Source: Flavobacteriaceae bacterium UBA3611
GTDB taxonomy: Bacteria; Bacteroidota; Bacteroidia; Flavobacteriales; Flavobacteriaceae
NCBI GenBank assembly: GCA_002375495.1
Contig: DFLU01000004.1
Coordinates: 66,976-130,975 of the forward strand
Length of the DNA: 64,000 bases
Direction: 5' to 3'
Position numbers and translations under genes: made by a program
The notes under the pieces: model-generated
Databases searched by the model: none
Seen by the model: the letters and a program-made list of their open reading frames with translations, nothing else
Told to the model about the DNA's origin: nothing
Part shown: in pieces, positions 61,505 through 64,000 of the stretch
How the letters are laid out: each line of letters opens with the position of its first letter
Position numbering within the stretch: the first letter of the stretch is position 1

Positions 61505-62413
61505 TTATCCGTTAATCGCTTCTACAGCCATCACGCGTCCTTGAAGCATTTCTTTTAGCATGGTTTCAATACCGTTTTTTAAGGTCACGGTAGAAGACGG
61601 GCAGCCACTGCATGCACCTTGCAAAATTACTTTTACAGTTTTTGTGTCTTCGTTAAAAGAATCGAAAGCAATATGACCCCCATCACTCGCCACGGCAGGT
61701 TTTACGTATTCGTCGAGTATCGAAATTATCTGTTGGTCAAAATCGCTCAGCTCTTTTTCTTCGGAAACATTAGTGCTTTTACGGGCAGTTTCTTTTTTCT
61801 GAAGCATGGCATTGTTCAGTACATTTTTTCCTTCGGAAATATATTGGGTCACAAAATCCCTAAGCTCCATGGTTACCTCTTGCCATTCAACCACGTTGTA
61901 TTTAGATACTGAAACATAATTGGCGCTTATAAATACTTCCTTTACAAACGGAAAACCAAAAAGGGCAGCTGCCAAGGGTGCTTCTTTTGCCTCTTCAATA
62001 TTCTTAAATTCAAAGGTGCCATCTACCAAAGGCTTGTTGGCAACAAATTTAACTACCGCCGGATTTGGTGTGCTTTCCGCATATACAGTAACGGGCACTT
62101 TCGTAGAAGATTCAACAGGTGTAGTGATTACATCTTTTCCACTATTTAAGTAGGTTGTAATGGCTTCAGCAACGTCATCTTGCACATCCTCCCAGGCAAC
62201 AATGTTATATTTTTCAATCGCCACAAAATTTTGCGCAATATAAACGGTCTTCACAAAGGGAAGGTGAAAAAGTTCTTGTGCTAACAGACTCGGTTTTGCC
62301 TCATCAATATTCTTAAATTCATAGCTGGTAGCTCTGGTTAGAAAGCTATTGGCGACAAATTTTACAATATTTTCGTTGTTCGTGGGTTCTATACTAATAC
62401 TGAATTGAGACAT
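61505..62413 (-). CDS. NifU-type Fe-S scaffold with duplicated Nfu N-terminal domain
   Basis: The ATG at 62413 gives 302 residues. Two Nfu_N-like domains are arranged in tandem (about 5-85 and 105-190), each with a KFVAN core, then EFKN and PFVK(T/E)V(Y/F)I(A/S). The C-terminal NifU domain (about 220-302) has GACSGCPSST, the CxxC that holds the [4Fe-4S] cluster. It is a cluster carrier, cytoplasmic. It is divergent from the adhesin gene, sharing a compact promoter region. Confidence 0.93.
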   Translation of the reverse strand: MSQFSISIEPTNNENIVKFVANSFLTRATSYEFKNIDEAKPSLLAQELFHLPFVKTVYIAQNFVAIEKYNIVAWEDVQDDVAEAITTYLNSGKDVITTPVESSTKVPVTVYAESTPNPAVVKFVANKPLVDGTFEFKNIEEAKEAPLAAALFGFPFVKEVFISANYVSVSKYNVVEWQEVTMELRDFVTQYISEGKNVLNNAMLQKKETARKSTNVSEEKELSDFDQQIISILDEYVKPAVASDGGHIAFDSFNEDTKTVKVILQGACSGCPSSTVTLKNGIETMLKEMLQGRVMAVEAING

Positions 62414-62431
62414 ATTCCTAAATATTTCTTG

Positions 62432-62462
62432 CAAAACTATAAAACAAAACCTTTGTATTCAA
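62432..62462 (-). promoter_or_regulatory. Promoter of the NifU gene, TTG-N20-TAGTTTTG (minus strand)
   Basis: On the minus strand TTG (complement of 62460-62462) is followed after 20 bp by TAGTTTTG (complement of 62432-62439), about 19 bp before the ATG. The leader is short. Confidence 0.7.
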
Positions 62463-62470
62463 TATATTTG
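62463..62470 (+). promoter_or_regulatory. Probable -7 element of the adhesin gene
   Basis: TATATTTG, a full match, directly abutting the minus-strand promoter, 20 bp before the ATG at 62490. The -33 is not clear. Confidence 0.5.
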
Positions 62471-62489
62471 GCACGTTAACAGTTTATTT

Positions 62490-64000
62490 ATGAAAAAATT
62501 ATTACTCCTCCTAATTTTTTTCTATCCCCTCACATTTTGGTCACAAAATATAATTGTGAACGACCCAGGAGACCCCGAATCAAATTTTACTCCTCAAGAG
62601 TTAATCGAAGAAGTGCTTATTGGTGGTGATGGATGTGGCGATTTAGAATTTGTATTACTTCAAGAGAACTGTGAAGCACCCATAACACTAGCAAGTAGGA
62701 GCTGGGGTTATTTCGATGCTGCAGGAACCAATTTTCCTTTTCAAGAAGGAGTTATCTTATCTACCGGATTTGCAAGAAGTGCAGAAGGCCCCAATGACAA
62801 CGGTGGAATTTCTGGCACTGGAAACTGTGCAACAGGCCCTTGGCCGGGAGATCCCGACCTTAAAGCTATTCTAGATGCACAAAGTGGCGATAACCAGCCT
62901 ACCAATAATGCAACAGTATTTCAGTTTACATTCGTTCCGGTGATAGATGAACTTACATTCGATTTTATTTTTGCTTCGGAAGAGTATGAGAATGAGTTCG
63001 AATGTGATAGTCAGTTTAGAGACGGATTTGCTTTCTTACTCAGAGGGCCGGGTATTCCAAATGATTCTGGAACTCCCTTTGGCGGAATTAATATCGCTGC
63101 GGTACCAGGATCAGCAGGCGTGCCGGTAAGTACACTTTCCATTCACTCTGACACTTTTACCTGTGGTACTGAAATTCCAGGCACTAATTTTTTTCCTGAT
63201 CTCTACGTGAGTAATTCGGGTGCTAATAACCAAGATGAAATTCAATTTGACGGTTATACGCAATCGATGACGGCGCGAGCTACGTTAATACCAAATGAGT
63301 TGTATGAATTGAAAATGGTAATAGCAGATAGGGGAGATGCGCTGTTCGATTCAGCTGTATTTTTTAGAGCGGGTAGTTTTAATATCGGAATCAGTCTTCC
63401 TCCAGACATGACCATCCAAGCTGGAAATGCTCCATGTGAAGGACAACCCTTAACTATCTCGGTACCGCCAGATCCAAATATGAATACTACGTATCGTTGG
63501 TTTGTACTAAATCCTGTTACAGGAACCTATAATCTAATTCCAGGACAAACCAGTAATGAAATAGTGGTTACTAATTCTGGAACGTACCAAATTGAAGCAA
63601 ATATTGGAGGTGAGTGTATTGCTACAGATGATATCGTAATCGAATTTACACCGCAACCCATTGCCGCAGACCCTGACCCGATATTCGAATGTGACGAACT
63701 GCCCAATGATGGTTTTGCTACCTTCGACCTTACCCAAAGAGATACCCAAATAATGAATGGGCAACCTGATTCTATTGTTATTTGGTATGAAACTTTAGAT
63801 GATGCCCAAAACAATACCAATCCTATCGCAGACCCAACCATGTTCGTGAATACGATAGTTGGTTTCCAAAGAGTGTATGCTAGACTTCAAGAAGATAGCT
63901 TTGAATGTTTTGATATTGTTACATGCGATTTAACTGTCAACGATAGTCCTCCCATCACTGATCCTATCAGCGACTACATACTGTGCGACAACGACGAGGA
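62490..64000 (+). CDS. Choice-of-anchor L domain T9SS-type adhesin (C-terminus beyond window)
   Basis: The frame stays open for 503 codons to the window end. A signal peptide (residues 1-18, FWSQ) is followed by DPGDPESNFTPQELIEEVL. A choice-of-anchor L domain covers about 30-290, with TFVPVIDELTFDFIFASEEY, GFAFLLRGPG and DSAVFFRAG at its end. Ig-like/PKD-like repeats then start (QAGNAPCEGQPLTISV). Proteins of this kind in flavobacteria are long, repeat-rich and end in a T9SS sorting or PorP-SprF anchoring domain. It probably uses the SprA translocon encoded in the same window. Confidence 0.9.
   Translation, partial: MKKLLLLLIFFYPLTFWSQNIIVNDPGDPESNFTPQELIEEVLIGGDGCGDLEFVLLQENCEAPITLASRSWGYFDAAGTNFPFQEGVILSTGFARSAEGPNDNGGISGTGNCATGPWPGDPDLKAILDAQSGDNQPTNNATVFQFTFVPVIDELTFDFIFASEEYENEFECDSQFRDGFAFLLRGPGIPNDSGTPFGGINIAAVPGSAGVPVSTLSIHSDTFTCGTEIPGTNFFPDLYVSNSGANNQDEIQFDGYTQSMTARATLIPNELYELKMVIADRGDALFDSAVFFRAGSFNIGISLPPDMTIQAGNAPCEGQPLTISVPPDPNMNTTYRWFVLNPVTGTYNLIPGQTSNEIVVTNSGTYQIEANIGGECIATDDIVIEFTPQPIAADPDPIFECDELPNDGFATFDLTQRDTQIMNGQPDSIVIWYETLDDAQNNTNPIADPTMFVNTIVGFQRVYARLQEDSFECFDIVTCDLTVNDSPPITDPISDYILCDNDE

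Overview
The window looks like a chromosomal segment of a marine-type member of the Flavobacteriaceae (Bacteroidota). The evidence is the AT-rich sequence, many upstream regions with the Bacteroidota promoter form TTG-N19/20-TAnnTTTG, a type IX secretion translocon (SprA), a RemB-like gliding protein, an alternative complex III operon, a maeB malic enzyme fused to phosphotransacetylase, and predicted secreted products with short N-terminal signals ending in AQ or SQ. No rRNA, tRNA, CRISPR array, prophage or intact insertion sequence was recognised.

Layout. 1-949: a lipoprotein fragment and a tandem universal stress protein (minus strand). 1038-5684: translation/transcription operon rimP-nusA-infB with a hairpin in its leader. 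5685-6036: a non-coding island with two unrelated 7-bp tandem arrays and two copies of a dispersed palindromic repeat. 6040-6429: a SPOR protein. 6653-18510: respiratory operon actABCDEF-coxB-coxA (quinol:cytochrome c oxidoreductase plus an aa3-type oxidase), closed by a strong terminator. 18512-19158: a possible small RNA and a peroxiredoxin. 19335-27070: ruvB, a GIY-YIG nuclease gene bracketed by four palindromic repeats, a P450 and methyltransferase pair, queG, maeB and ruvA. 27074-35242: sprA, gcvH and a VanZ-like gene. 35303-39114: two TonB paralogs and remB, all three carrying the same TonB-type domain. 39129-40286: a secreted metallo-beta-lactamase-fold protein. 40413-45729: cytochrome oxidase assembly and small-subunit genes (ctaB, two subunit III genes, subunit IV, Sco and others). 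45880-53763: a MacAB/TolC-type export operon ending in tsaB. 53768-57963: three paralogous secreted proteins of unknown function around a membrane-anchored TPR/AraC regulator. 58188-62413: MscS channel, DUF255 thioredoxin-like lipoprotein, dodecin, and a NifU-type iron-sulfur scaffold. 62490-end: the start of a large T9SS-type choice-of-anchor L adhesin.

How the parts connect. ActA-F oxidises menaquinol and would pass electrons to the cytochrome oxidase encoded directly downstream. The second respiratory block (40.4-45.7 kb) supplies heme O synthesis, copper delivery and the remaining subunits. SprA, RemB and the terminal adhesin belong to the gliding/T9SS surface system, and the TonB proteins energise outer-membrane transport.

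The most interesting candidate for an undescribed system is the GIY-YIG nuclease with flanking palindromes at 20364-20921. It resembles the REP/RAYT arrangement but with a different nuclease, and the same palindrome family recurs 15 kb away. The 7-bp arrays at 5692-5962 and the three-paralog secreted family come next.
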